From contig NZ_QQGD01000001.1 of NCBI RefSeq assembly GCF_003490935.1, positions 1-64,000 of the forward strand: 64,000 bases of DNA. Reading direction: 5' to 3'. Below, piece by piece: positions 34,966-44,179 of this stretch (the stretch's first letter is position 1; each line of letters begins with the position of its first letter). Below the pieces are notes generated by a model, which was not told the DNA's origin, did no database searches, and saw only the letters and a program-made list of their open reading frames with translations. The translations under genes and the position numbers were made by a program. This stretch comes from Haemophilus haemolyticus_M. Its GTDB lineage: Bacteria > Pseudomonadota > Gammaproteobacteria > Enterobacterales > Pasteurellaceae.

Positions 34966-35415
34966 TTATTTTTTAGCAAGGTAATCGATAGCAAATAAAA
35001 AGGCAAACTCGTAACCTTTTGCGCCCAAACCGCAAATAACGCCTTCAGCCACATCGCTAAAATAAGAATGATGACGAAATGGTTCACGTTTATGCACGTT
35101 GGATAAATGAATTTCCACAAAAGGAATTGAGACAGCTAAAAGCGCATCGCGCAATGCTACACTGGTATGAGTGTAAGCCGCAGGATTAATTAAAATAAAA
35201 TCGACTTGTTGAAAACTTTCGTGGATCTTATTAATTAATTTTTCTTCACTATTGGCTTGAAAACATTCCACTTTTACATTGAATTGAGTGGCTAATGTTT
35301 GTATTTTCTCTTCAATGGATGTAAGAGAAATACTGCCATAATGTTTTGGCTCGCGAGCCCCTAACATATTTAAGTTCGGGCCATTTAACAGCAAAATTCT
35401 GTGTGTTTGCGACAT
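34966..35415 (-). CDS. aroQ: 3-dehydroquinate dehydratase, type II
   Basis: AroQ catalyses the third step of the shikimate pathway. The 149-residue product has the type II signatures: ILLLNGPNLNMLGAREPKHYG with the active-site tyrosine, FQANSEEKLINKIHES, INPAAYTHTSVALRDAL and VEIHLSNVHKREPFRHHSYFSDVAEGVICGLG. In many bacteria aroQ lies directly before accBC, as here. Confidence 0.97.
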   Translation of the reverse strand: MSQTHRILLLNGPNLNMLGAREPKHYGSISLTSIEEKIQTLATQFNVKVECFQANSEEKLINKIHESFQQVDFILINPAAYTHTSVALRDALLAVSIPFVEIHLSNVHKREPFRHHSYFSDVAEGVICGLGAKGYEFAFLFAIDYLAKK

Positions 35416-35471
35416 TTTTAATCCTTTTTGTGTGGCGCATTATACTGGTTTTTCGATTTTTGGTGGTCGAA

Positions 35472-36461
35472 TCAGATAATTTTAGTGATAAATTCAGATT
35501 CTAAATCCACAATAGGTAAATCAGAGCCCTGCCAAGCGCGTATCACTTGATATTCCATCAAATCTAAAGTGTCTAAGCCTGGCGTTACATTCGGGGTGTA
35601 TTGTTGTGCAATTCGCGCGAGCTGAGAGAGGCCTAAACTGCTTTCGATACTTGAACTAATAACCGCTTTTAGACCTAACGAATGTGCTTGGTTAATGAGT
35701 TCAGCACAACGTTGAATTGAACCAATTAAAGTGGGTTTGATTACGACAGCCGATAAGTGCGGTTCTTTTTCCAGGCAAAAATTAGGCTCTCGCAGGGATT
35801 CATCCCATGCAATCGCGATGTCGGTTTGAACTGCAAATTCACGGCTGAGTGCTTGTGTTTTACAAGGTTCTTCTAAAAATTGAATACGTTTTCTATGTTC
35901 CGGTTTGACTTTAGCGGCAAATTGTAACGCTTTTTCTAACGACCAATGGCGGTTTGCATCTAGTCGTAATTGTAAATCAGGAATGGCTTCTAAAAACATA
36001 TCGGCAATTAATCCATCGCGATTGGCTTCGTATATGCCCACTTTCATCTTTGCCACTTTTTCGCCTTCTATGCTCGCAAGTTTGGCGTACAGCTCATCTG
36101 GATCGCCATAACAAAGTGGTGCTGTATGGTAATTGCCCTCAGCTTGTAAATAACCTTTCATTTCATCCATTGCGCAACTGATACCAAAAGCAACGGAGGG
36201 ATAGGTGCCATCTAATGGTACACGAGGTGCATCACAGCTTGCATTGCACCATGTTGTTAGCCATTCAATTGCTTGTTCTTGAGCTTGGTCTAGGGTTTCT
36301 TCGCTAAAACCAGGTAGCGGGGCGATTTCTCCCCAGCCGTCTCTGCTGCAACTCACTCTTACGATTAAGCCTTCACGGCGTTTTAAAAAACGATCACGCA
36401 GAATAAGTTGGCTATCAACGGGGATGGAATAACGGTAAAGATTAAATGATTTTTCAGCCAT
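35472..36461 (-). CDS. menC: o-Succinylbenzoate synthase
   Basis: MenC dehydrates SHCHC to o-succinylbenzoate in menaquinone synthesis. It is an enolase-superfamily enzyme of 329 residues from this start (MAEKSFNLYRYSIPVDSQL), with the catalytic lysine in AKMKVGIYEANRDG, metal-binding acidic residues in RLDANRHWS, QFLEEPC and AWDES, and the second lysine in VVIKPTLIGS. The start at 36461 fits the family N-terminus and has GGGAGCAAGC upstream; a start 36 bases earlier is less likely. It follows menB at 68 bases. Confidence 0.95.
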   Translation of the reverse strand: MAEKSFNLYRYSIPVDSQLILRDRFLKRREGLIVRVSCSRDGWGEIAPLPGFSEETLDQAQEQAIEWLTTWCNASCDAPRVPLDGTYPSVAFGISCAMDEMKGYLQAEGNYHTAPLCYGDPDELYAKLASIEGEKVAKMKVGIYEANRDGLIADMFLEAIPDLQLRLDANRHWSLEKALQFAAKVKPEHRKRIQFLEEPCKTQALSREFAVQTDIAIAWDESLREPNFCLEKEPHLSAVVIKPTLIGSIQRCAELINQAHSLGLKAVISSSIESSLGLSQLARIAQQYTPNVTPGLDTLDLMEYQVIRAWQGSDLPIVDLESEFITKII

Positions 36462-36529
36462 GCTTGCTCCCAATACAAAAGTACGGCCAAAATTCACGAA
36501 GATTTTTAACCGCGCTTTAGAACGATAAA

Positions 36530-37387
36530 TTAAGGATTGCGACGGAATTTGCTGAAGTCTGGAGCACGTTTTTCATTAAACGCATTGCGACCTTCTTGAC
36601 CTTCTTCAGTCATGTAGAACAACATTGTCGCGTTACCCGCTAATTCTTGAAGACCTGCTTGGCCATCACAGTCAGCATTTAATGCCGCTTTCAAACAACG
36701 AATTGCGATTGGGCTATTGCGTAACATCTCACGACACCAACGCACGGTTTCTTTTTCAAGATCAGCATAAGGCACAACAGTATTGACTAAGCCCATGTCT
36801 AATGCTTCTTGTGCATTATATTGACGGCATAAGAACCAAATTTCACGTGCTTTTTTCTGACCCACTAAACGAGCCATATAACTTGCTCCCCAACCACCAT
36901 CGAATGAACCGACTTTTGGCCCTGTTTGACCGAAAATAGCATTTTCAGCAGCAATCGTTAAGTCACAAAGCATATGTAATACATGACCGCCACCAATTGC
37001 ATAACCTGCCACCATTGCCACAACAGGTTTTGGACAAGAGCGAATATCGCGTTGGAAATCTAATACATTTAAGTGATGTACGCCGCTGTCATCTTTGTAA
37101 CCGCCGTAATCGCCACGCACTTTTTGGTCACCACCAGAACAGAATGCTTTTTCGCCTTCGCCAGTTAATACGATGACACCAATGTTTTCATCGAAACGTG
37201 CATCAGAAAATGCAGTGATCATTTCTTTCACTGTTTGTGGGCGGAACGCATTACGAACTTCAGGACGGTTAATCGTGATTTTAGCAATACCATCAGTGGA
37301 TTTATGATAACGAATATCGCTATAGCCTTCACTGTGATCGACCCATTCAACAGGCGCATATAACACATCATCTTTTGGATTTTGCAT
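36530..37387 (-). CDS. menB: 1,4-Dihydroxy-2-naphthoyl-CoA synthase
   Basis: MenB closes the naphthoquinone ring from o-succinylbenzoyl-CoA. The 285-residue crotonase-fold protein has the family motif GDQKVRGDYGGYKDDSGVHHLNVLD near 95-118, and oxyanion-hole glycines in VAGYAIGGGHVLH near 130. It is followed by menC on the same strand, so two menaquinone steps are clustered. Confidence 0.97.
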   Translation of the reverse strand: MQNPKDDVLYAPVEWVDHSEGYSDIRYHKSTDGIAKITINRPEVRNAFRPQTVKEMITAFSDARFDENIGVIVLTGEGEKAFCSGGDQKVRGDYGGYKDDSGVHHLNVLDFQRDIRSCPKPVVAMVAGYAIGGGHVLHMLCDLTIAAENAIFGQTGPKVGSFDGGWGASYMARLVGQKKAREIWFLCRQYNAQEALDMGLVNTVVPYADLEKETVRWCREMLRNSPIAIRCLKAALNADCDGQAGLQELAGNATMLFYMTEEGQEGRNAFNEKRAPDFSKFRRNP

Positions 37388-37532
37388 GAGAATTCCTTTT
37401 AATTAACGTAAAAAAGTGCGGTCATTATAGCGGAAGTTTTTCGGATCAGGAAAACTAAATTCATTTGCTGCTTTATCTGTTGTGAAGATATTGCTAGAAT
37501 TTTGCGCATTCTCACTTTTATAAGGATCAAAT

Positions 37533-38099
37533 GTGAAATTAATTGCAACCTTAGGTGTGGCAGTATTGCTGTCTGGCTGCTCAATGTTTGGTAGCTCACA
37601 ATCCGCAATCCCAGGTGAATTTGCGGGTGCGGATTACCAACTTTCCGATCAAGATGCAAAACAATGGGCGATTGCAAGTAAGCAAGCAGAACAATGCGTT
37701 TACCCAAATTTAACTCGAATTTTGCAACAGCATTTTTCTAAAGAAGATAGCTATATTCACTCACAATATGTCTTTTTCTATCCATTGGAAAAAATTATTG
37801 GTGAGCAATATGTAAAGATTATTCAAGGTGATGAAAAATCGATGAATTATGCAAGCTATCAGTTTAAAAAATTCCGTACCGAAGTAGGTAATGTTGAGCC
37901 TTTAACTGAACAGGCGTGTTTAAAATTACGTAATGAAGCACGCGATGATTTGGCTGTCGTGAAAGGTCAATATAAAAATGGCATGGTGGAAGTGCAGAAA
38001 AATGAAGATGGCACACCGAAAAATCCTGATGGTATCGCGACGAATGAAAATAAATTCTTCTTTGATATTATTAAATGGGGATCGATGTTGTTACTTTAG
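37533..38099 (+). CDS. Unknown lipoprotein
   Basis: A 188-residue lipoprotein: MKLIATLGVAVLLSGCSMFGS has a clear lipobox (LLSGC, cysteine 16). The start is GTG with AAGGATCAA upstream. The mature part has two more cysteines (EQCVYPN and EQACLKL) and ends with a hydrophobic stretch (IIKWGSMLLL). It matches a conserved H. influenzae hypothetical lipoprotein; no function is known to me. It is divergent from menB and convergent with rpsT. Confidence 0.85.
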   Translation: MKLIATLGVAVLLSGCSMFGSSQSAIPGEFAGADYQLSDQDAKQWAIASKQAEQCVYPNLTRILQQHFSKEDSYIHSQYVFFYPLEKIIGEQYVKIIQGDEKSMNYASYQFKKFRTEVGNVEPLTEQACLKLRNEARDDLAVVKGQYKNGMVEVQKNEDGTPKNPDGIATNENKFFFDIIKWGSMLLL

Positions 38100-38117
38100 T
38101 CTAAAATTCGATAAAAT

Positions 38118-38150
38118 AAAAAACCGCACTTTAAAGTGCGGTTTTATTTT
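38118..38150. terminator. Bidirectional inverted uptake-signal pair
   Basis: AAAACCGCACTTT and AAAGTGCGGTTTT form a near-perfect stem with T runs on both sides, between the convergent lipoprotein gene and rpsT. Confidence 0.8.
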
Positions 38151-38170
38151 TTATTCTTTCTAGCTAAAAA

Positions 38171-38434
38171 TTACGCTAATTTTTTGATTTGTGCAGCTAA
38201 TTTAGATTTGTGGTTTGCTGCTTTGTTAGCGTGGATTAAGCCTTTAGAAGCCATACGGTCAACAACTTTTTGCATTTCAACGAATGCTGCTTCAGCTGCT
38301 GCTTTTTCACCTGCTGCTACTTGAGCATATACTTTTTTGATGTAAGTACGCATCATAGAGCGTTGGCTTGCGTTGTGTTGGCGGCGTTTTTCAGATTGAA
38401 CCGCGCGTTTTTTTGCTGACTTGATATTAGCCAA
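38171..38434 (-). CDS. rpsT: 30S ribosomal protein S20
   Basis: S20 binds 16S rRNA early in 30S assembly. The product is 87 residues, begins ANIKSAKKRAVQSEKRRQHN and ends QIKKLA. The start is TTG at 38434, the site (TAGGAG) being 7 bases away; an earlier in-frame TTG at 38440 lies too close to the site and would add two residues. A UUG start is also used by E. coli rpsT, where it serves autogenous control, so the same regulation is likely here. Confidence 0.95.
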   Translation of the reverse strand: MANIKSAKKRAVQSEKRRQHNASQRSMMRTYIKKVYAQVAAGEKAAAEAAFVEMQKVVDRMASKGLIHANKAANHKSKLAAQIKKLA

Positions 38435-38700
38435 GGTCAAACTCCTAAAATTTCTGTTGATTGATAGACAAAATAAAGGGCGTCAATATGCCGATTTTTT
38501 ATACTTTTGTCAATGGAAAATTTGTGTTGATTTCGGTGAGACACAACCGAAAGTAAGTATCGTTATTTTTACAAGCTCTTTCAATATGGGCTCACACAAA
38601 CGATGTGCGGCGGATTTTATCAGTTTTTTTTCACGGAATATAGCGTAAAAACAAAATTTCTATACAATTAGGCAAAAATTTTAGGGTAGAGAATAATATT

Positions 38701-40275
38701 TTGAGTAAACGACTTTTAAAATCTAGCATTGTTGTTAGTTCTATGACTTTATTATCAAGAGTGTTAGGTCTTGTGCGTGATGTAGTTATCGCTCATCTCA
38801 TTGGGGCAGGCGCGGCGGCGGATGTTTTTTTATTTGCTAATCGTATCCCAAATTTTCTTCGTCGTTTATTTGCTGAAGGGGCCTTTTCACAGGCTTTTGT
38901 CCCTGTTCTCGCAGAATATCAAAAATCTGGTGATATTAATAAAACCCGTGAATTTATTGGAAAAGTTTCTGGTACCCTTGGGGGATTGGTCAGTATTGTT
39001 ACGATCCTCGCGATGGTTGGTTCACCTGTCGTTGCTGCTTTATTTGGGATGGGCTGGTTTACCGATTGGATGAATGACGGCCCTGATGCACACAAATTTG
39101 AACAAGCTTCTCTTTTACTTAAAATAACTTTTCCTTATTTATGGTTTGTCACTTTTGTCGCGCTTTCTGGAGCAGTACTTAACACGATTGGAAAATTCGG
39201 CGTGATGTCTTTTTCACCGGTGTTATTAAATATAGCGATGATTGCCACCGCACTTTTCCTTGCGCCACAAATGGATAACCCAGATCTTGCATTGGCTATC
39301 GGGATTTTTCTTGGCGGATTATTACAGTTCTTATTCCAAATTCCATTTATGAAACAAGCCGGTTTACTGGTGAAACCCAAATGGGCTTGGCGGGATGAAG
39401 GCGTAACTAAAATTCGTAAATTAATGATCCCTGCGTTATTTGGTGTATCGGTAAGTCAAATTAATCTTTTGCTGGATACAGTGATTGCAAGCTTTTTAAT
39501 GACAGGTTCAATTAGCTGGTTGTATTATTCCGACCGCTTACTGGAATTTCCTCTCGGTTTATTTGGTATTGCTATTTCTACCGTAATTTTGCCAACACTT
39601 GCTCACCACCATGTTAATCGTGAAGGCGATTCAGCTAAAAGTGCGGTTGATTTTCGTAATACAATGGATTGGGGCGTACGAATGATTTTATTACTTGGCG
39701 TTCCCGCAGCCATTGGTATTGCTGTATTGGCTCAACCGATGTTACTTACGCTCTTTATGCGTGGAAATTTCATGTTAAATGATGTTCATGCCGCCTCTTA
39801 TTCTTTATGGGCCTTTAATGCGGGTTTACTTAGCTTTATGTTGATTAAAATCCTCGCTAATGGCTATTACGCCCGCCAAGATACCAAAACGCCAGTAAAA
39901 ATTGGCATTATTGCCATGGTGAGTAATATGGGCTTTAACTTATTGGCGATTCCTTTCAGTTATGTGGGTTTAGCTATTGCTTCAGCAATGTCGGCAACCC
40001 TTAACGCCTACTTACTCTATCGTGGCTTAGCCAAAGCGGATGTCTATCATTTCTCACGTAAAAGTGCGGTCTTTTTTGTCAAAGTTTTATTGGCAGCAAT
40101 CGCAATGGGTGCAGCAGTTTGGTATTACGTGCCTGAAATCAATCAATGGGCGAAAATGGATTTCTTTATGCGTGTTTATTGGCTTGTTTGGTTGATTGTA
40201 TTAGCCGCAATAGTTTATGGCACAACGTTGATTTTATTAGGCGTTCGAAAGCACCATTTGCTGACAAAAAACTAA
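38701..40275 (+). CDS. murJ: Lipid II flippase MurJ
   Basis: MurJ flips lipid II across the inner membrane for peptidoglycan synthesis. The 524-residue protein belongs to the MOP (MviN) family, with about 14 membrane segments and the N-terminal MTLLSRVLGLVRDVVIAHLIGAGAAADVF and RRLFAEGAFSQAFVPVLAEY motifs. The start codon is TTG, with AGGGTAGAG upstream. rpsT is divergent on the left, and ribF and ileS follow on the same strand, the order also seen in related bacteria. Confidence 0.95.
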   Translation: MSKRLLKSSIVVSSMTLLSRVLGLVRDVVIAHLIGAGAAADVFLFANRIPNFLRRLFAEGAFSQAFVPVLAEYQKSGDINKTREFIGKVSGTLGGLVSIVTILAMVGSPVVAALFGMGWFTDWMNDGPDAHKFEQASLLLKITFPYLWFVTFVALSGAVLNTIGKFGVMSFSPVLLNIAMIATALFLAPQMDNPDLALAIGIFLGGLLQFLFQIPFMKQAGLLVKPKWAWRDEGVTKIRKLMIPALFGVSVSQINLLLDTVIASFLMTGSISWLYYSDRLLEFPLGLFGIAISTVILPTLAHHHVNREGDSAKSAVDFRNTMDWGVRMILLLGVPAAIGIAVLAQPMLLTLFMRGNFMLNDVHAASYSLWAFNAGLLSFMLIKILANGYYARQDTKTPVKIGIIAMVSNMGFNLLAIPFSYVGLAIASAMSATLNAYLLYRGLAKADVYHFSRKSAVFFVKVLLAAIAMGAAVWYYVPEINQWAKMDFFMRVYWLVWLIVLAAIVYGTTLILLGVRKHHLLTKN

Positions 40276-40321
40276 CTTCTCGCTATAATGCCGAAATTCT
40301 CTTATTTTCATGGATAAGGAC

Positions 40322-41245
40322 ATGCAATTAATTAGTGGGCTTCATAATGCAAATCGTGTTTTACAAGGTTGTGCGCTAACGATTGGCAACTTTGATGGTG
40401 TACATTTAGGGCATCAAGCAGTCCTCCGCCATTTGCGCCAAAAAGCTGACGAATTAAATTTACCCATGGCGGTATTGTTATTTGAATCACAGCCGCGTGA
40501 ATATTTTATGGGGAAAAATGCACCGGCACGCTTAATGCGTTTGCGTGACAAAATCTATTATCTAGAAAAGGCTAAGGTTGATGTCGTAATTGTGGCGAAA
40601 TTTGACCGCACTTTTGCTGAGCAACCAGCCGATGTTTTTATTGAGCAAACGCTTGTTAATCATCTACATGTGAAATTTTTAAGTATTGGCGATGATTTCA
40701 AGTTCGGTTCAAAACGCCAAGGTAATTTTGCAATGTTGCAAGCAGCTGGTCAGCGTTTCGGTTTTGTTGTTGAAGATAACCGTAGCTTTTGTCTAGATGA
40801 ACAGCGAATTAGTAGTACGGCAATTCGCGAAGCGTTAGCGAATGATGACTTACAACTTGCAGAAAATTTACTCGGTAAACCTTATCGTATTTTCGGGCGA
40901 GTAATCCATGGTAATAAATTAGGTAGAACAATAGGATTTCCAACGGCAAATATTCGTTTGCATAGACAAGTCAATCCAATCAAAGGTGTTTATGCCGTAA
41001 AAGTGCGGTTAAAATCGGATGAAATTTTTAACGGCGTGGCAAATATGGGAAAACGCCCAACTATAAATGGATTAATGCAATTATTAGAAGTTCATTTGTT
41101 TGATTTTTCTCAGAATATTTATGGCCAAATAGTGGAAGTCGAATTCTGCCACAAGATTAGAAACGAGATTAAATTTCCGTCTTTTGATGATTTGAAAGAG
41201 CAAATTGAGAAAGACGTAGAAACTGCGAAAGCGTTTTTTAAATAG
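40322..41245 (+). CDS. ribF: Bifunctional riboflavin kinase/FAD synthetase
   Basis: RibF makes FMN and then FAD. The product (307 residues from here) has the N-terminal adenylyltransferase domain with LTIGNFDGVHLGHQAVL near 19 and ISSTAIREAL near 160, and the C-terminal kinase domain with GNKLGRTIGFPTANI near 198. The start at 40322 (MQLISGLHNAN) aligns with E. coli RibF; another ATG 12 bases upstream is in frame, and neither has a well-placed binding site. ileS follows after 32 bases, the conserved ribF-ileS order. Confidence 0.94.
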   Translation: MQLISGLHNANRVLQGCALTIGNFDGVHLGHQAVLRHLRQKADELNLPMAVLLFESQPREYFMGKNAPARLMRLRDKIYYLEKAKVDVVIVAKFDRTFAEQPADVFIEQTLVNHLHVKFLSIGDDFKFGSKRQGNFAMLQAAGQRFGFVVEDNRSFCLDEQRISSTAIREALANDDLQLAENLLGKPYRIFGRVIHGNKLGRTIGFPTANIRLHRQVNPIKGVYAVKVRLKSDEIFNGVANMGKRPTINGLMQLLEVHLFDFSQNIYGQIVEVEFCHKIRNEIKFPSFDDLKEQIEKDVETAKAFFK

Positions 41246-41277
41246 TTAATTTTAAAATGTAAAAATTGGAAAATAAA

Positions 41278-44103
41278 ATGACAGTCGATTACAAAAACAC
41301 TCTTAACCTACCGGAAACCAGCTTTCCAATGCGCGGTGATTTAGCTAAGCGCGAACCTGATATGTTGAAAAATTGGTACGAGGAAAATCTTTACAAAAAA
41401 ATTCGTGAAGCGAGCAAAGGCAAAAAATCTTTTATTCTGCATGATGGCCCTCCGTATGCGAACGGTAACATTCATATTGGTCACGCAGTAAACAAAATTC
41501 TGAAAGATATTATTATTAAATCCAAAACGGCATTAGGTTTTGATTCGCCTTATATTCCAGGCTGGGACTGTCATGGTTTGCCAATTGAATTAAAAGTAGA
41601 AGGCTTGGTGGGTAAACCAAACGAGAAAGTGACTGCCGCTGAATTCCGCCAAAAATGCCGTGAATACGCCGCGGAACAAGTAGAGGGTCAGAAAAAAGAT
41701 TTTATCCGTTTAGGCGTGTTGGGCGATTGGGATAATCCTTATTTAACGATGAACTTCGATACCGAAGCGAATATTATCCGCACTTTAGGTAAAGTGATTG
41801 AAAACGGTCATTTATATAAAGGTTCAAAACCAGTGCACTGGTGTTTGGATTGTGGCTCTTCTTTAGCAGAAGCAGAGGTGGAATATGAAGACAAAGTTTC
41901 TCCATCTATCTATGTGCGTTTTCCTGCAGTAAGTGCGGTTGAAATCGAAGAGAAATTTAACGCAGTAGGCAAAGGCCATGGCAAATTATCTGCAGTCATT
42001 TGGACTACCACACCTTGGACAATGCCATCTAACCGTGCGATTGCGGTAAATGCAGACTTAGAATACAACTTGGTACAACTTGGCGATGAGCGTGTGATTT
42101 TAGCTGCTGAATTAGTGGAGTCTGTGGCGAAAGCCGTGGGCGTAGAACAAGTTGAAGTTTTAGGTTCAGTAAAAGGTCAAGCACTTGAGTTAGTACGCTT
42201 TAACCATCCGTTCTATGATTTCACCGTGCCGGTAATTTTAGGCGATCACGTGACTACCGATGGCGGTACAGGTTTAGTACACACTGCACCAGATCATGGT
42301 TTAGACGACTTTGTTGTGGGTAAACAATATGATTTACCGATGGCGGGTCTTGTATCTAATGATGGTAAATTTATTTCAACGACTGAATTCTTTGCAGGAA
42401 AAGGCGTATTTGAAGCCAATCCATTGGTTGTTGAAAAATTACAAGAAGTGGGCAACTTATTAAAAGTTGAGAAAATCAAACACAGCTACCCACACTGCTG
42501 GCGCCACAAAACGCCAATTATTTTCCGTGCAACACCACAATGGTTTATCGGTATGGAAACTCAAGGTTTACGCCAACAAGCATTAGGCGAAATCAAACAA
42601 GTTCGCTGGATTCCAGATTGGGGTCAAGCACGTATCGAAAAAATGGTTGAAAACCGCCCAGACTGGTGTATTTCCCGTCAACGTACTTGGGGCGTGCCGA
42701 TGACGTTATTCGTGCATAAAGAAACCGAAGAACTTCATCCGCGTACCTTAGAGTTACTTGAAGAAGTAGCAAAACGTGTAGAAAAAGCTGGCATTCAAGC
42801 ATGGTGGGATTTAGACGAAAAAGAATTATTAGGGGCGGATGCTGAAACCTATCGAAAAGTGCCGGATACCCTTGACGTATGGTTTGACTCAGGATCAACC
42901 TATTCTTCAGTTGTCGCAAATCGCCCAGAATTTAATGGTCAAGATATTGATATGTATTTAGAAGGTTCTGACCAACACCGTGGTTGGTTTATGTCTTCTT
43001 TAATGCTTTCTACGGCGACAGACAGTAAAGCGCCATATAAACAAGTATTAACCCATGGTTTCACCGTGGATGGTCAAGGCCGTAAGATGTCAAAATCTAT
43101 CGGTAACATTGTGACCCCACAAGAAGTAATGGATAAATTCGGTGGTGATATTTTACGTTTATGGGTCGCTTCTACCGACTATACTGGTGAAATGACCGTT
43201 TCTGATGAGATCTTAAAACGTGCAGCGGATAGCTATCGTCGTATTCGTAACACCGCTCGTTTCTTATTAGCAAACTTGAATGGTTTTGATCCAAAACGTG
43301 ATTTAGTCAAACCAGAAGAAATGATTAGCCTAGATCGTTGGGCGGTGGCTTGTGCATTAGATGCACAAAAAGAAATCAAAGATGCATACGATAACTATCA
43401 ATTCCACACTGTGGTACAACGTTTAATGCGTTTTTGTTCTGTGGAAATGGGCTCATTCTACCTTGATATTATCAAAGACCGTCAATATACAACTAAAGCG
43501 GATAGCCTTGCGCGTCGTAGTTGTCAAACTGCGTTATGGCATATTGCTGAAGCATTAGTTCGTTGGATGGCTCCGATCTTATCTTTCACCGCCGATGAAA
43601 TTTGGCAACACTTACCACAAATCGAAAGTGGTCGTGCAGAATTCATATTTACTGAAGAATTCTATCAAGGCTTATTTGGTTTAGGCGAGAATGAAAAATT
43701 AGATGATGCTTACTGGCAACAACTCATTAAAGTTCGTTCAGAAGTGAACCGCGTATTAGAAGTCGCGCGTAACGATAAAGTGATTGGTGGCGGTTTAGAA
43801 GCAGAAGTGACCGTTTATGCAAATGACGAATATCGTGCATTGTTAGAACAATTAGGCAATGAATTACGTTTCGTGTTAATTACCTCAAAAGCTGAAGTGA
43901 AAGCATTAGCAGACAAACCTGAAGATGTGGCTGCGGGTGAGTTAGAAGGTATTGCAGTGAATGTAGCTCGTTCTAACGGTGAAAAATGTCCGCGCTGCTG
44001 GCATTATTCTGACAAAATCGGCGTGAACCCTGAACATCCAACACTTTGTCCACGTTGTGTAGAAAATGTGGCGGGTAATGGTGAAGTACGCCATTTTGCA
44101 TAA
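41278..44103 (+). CDS. ileS: Isoleucine-tRNA ligase
   Basis: IleS charges tRNA-Ile. The 941-residue protein (from this start) has the HIGH-type motif PYANGNIHIGHAVNK near 58-72, an editing domain, the KMSKS loop GRKMSKSIGN near 600, and a C-terminal zinc site with cysteines in CPRCWHYS and CPRCVENV. The start at 41278 is chosen since TTGGAAAAT serves as its binding site; the upstream TTG at 41266 would overlap that site and add four residues. Confidence 0.97.
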   Translation: MTVDYKNTLNLPETSFPMRGDLAKREPDMLKNWYEENLYKKIREASKGKKSFILHDGPPYANGNIHIGHAVNKILKDIIIKSKTALGFDSPYIPGWDCHGLPIELKVEGLVGKPNEKVTAAEFRQKCREYAAEQVEGQKKDFIRLGVLGDWDNPYLTMNFDTEANIIRTLGKVIENGHLYKGSKPVHWCLDCGSSLAEAEVEYEDKVSPSIYVRFPAVSAVEIEEKFNAVGKGHGKLSAVIWTTTPWTMPSNRAIAVNADLEYNLVQLGDERVILAAELVESVAKAVGVEQVEVLGSVKGQALELVRFNHPFYDFTVPVILGDHVTTDGGTGLVHTAPDHGLDDFVVGKQYDLPMAGLVSNDGKFISTTEFFAGKGVFEANPLVVEKLQEVGNLLKVEKIKHSYPHCWRHKTPIIFRATPQWFIGMETQGLRQQALGEIKQVRWIPDWGQARIEKMVENRPDWCISRQRTWGVPMTLFVHKETEELHPRTLELLEEVAKRVEKAGIQAWWDLDEKELLGADAETYRKVPDTLDVWFDSGSTYSSVVANRPEFNGQDIDMYLEGSDQHRGWFMSSLMLSTATDSKAPYKQVLTHGFTVDGQGRKMSKSIGNIVTPQEVMDKFGGDILRLWVASTDYTGEMTVSDEILKRAADSYRRIRNTARFLLANLNGFDPKRDLVKPEEMISLDRWAVACALDAQKEIKDAYDNYQFHTVVQRLMRFCSVEMGSFYLDIIKDRQYTTKADSLARRSCQTALWHIAEALVRWMAPILSFTADEIWQHLPQIESGRAEFIFTEEFYQGLFGLGENEKLDDAYWQQLIKVRSEVNRVLEVARNDKVIGGGLEAEVTVYANDEYRALLEQLGNELRFVLITSKAEVKALADKPEDVAAGELEGIAVNVARSNGEKCPRCWHYSDKIGVNPEHPTLCPRCVENVAGNGEVRHFA

Positions 44104-44121
44104 TTAAATTTGTTGTAAAAC

Positions 44122-44157
44122 AGAAAAGTGCGGTTGATTTTAACCGCACTTTTTTAC
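44122..44157 (+). terminator. Inverted uptake-signal pair after ileS
   Basis: AAAAGTGCGGTT and AACCGCACTTTT with an 8-base AT loop and a following T run, 20 bases after the ileS stop. It separates ileS from the next gene. Confidence 0.8.
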
Positions 44158-44179
44158 TTTTGTACAAAAGGAAGTAGAG

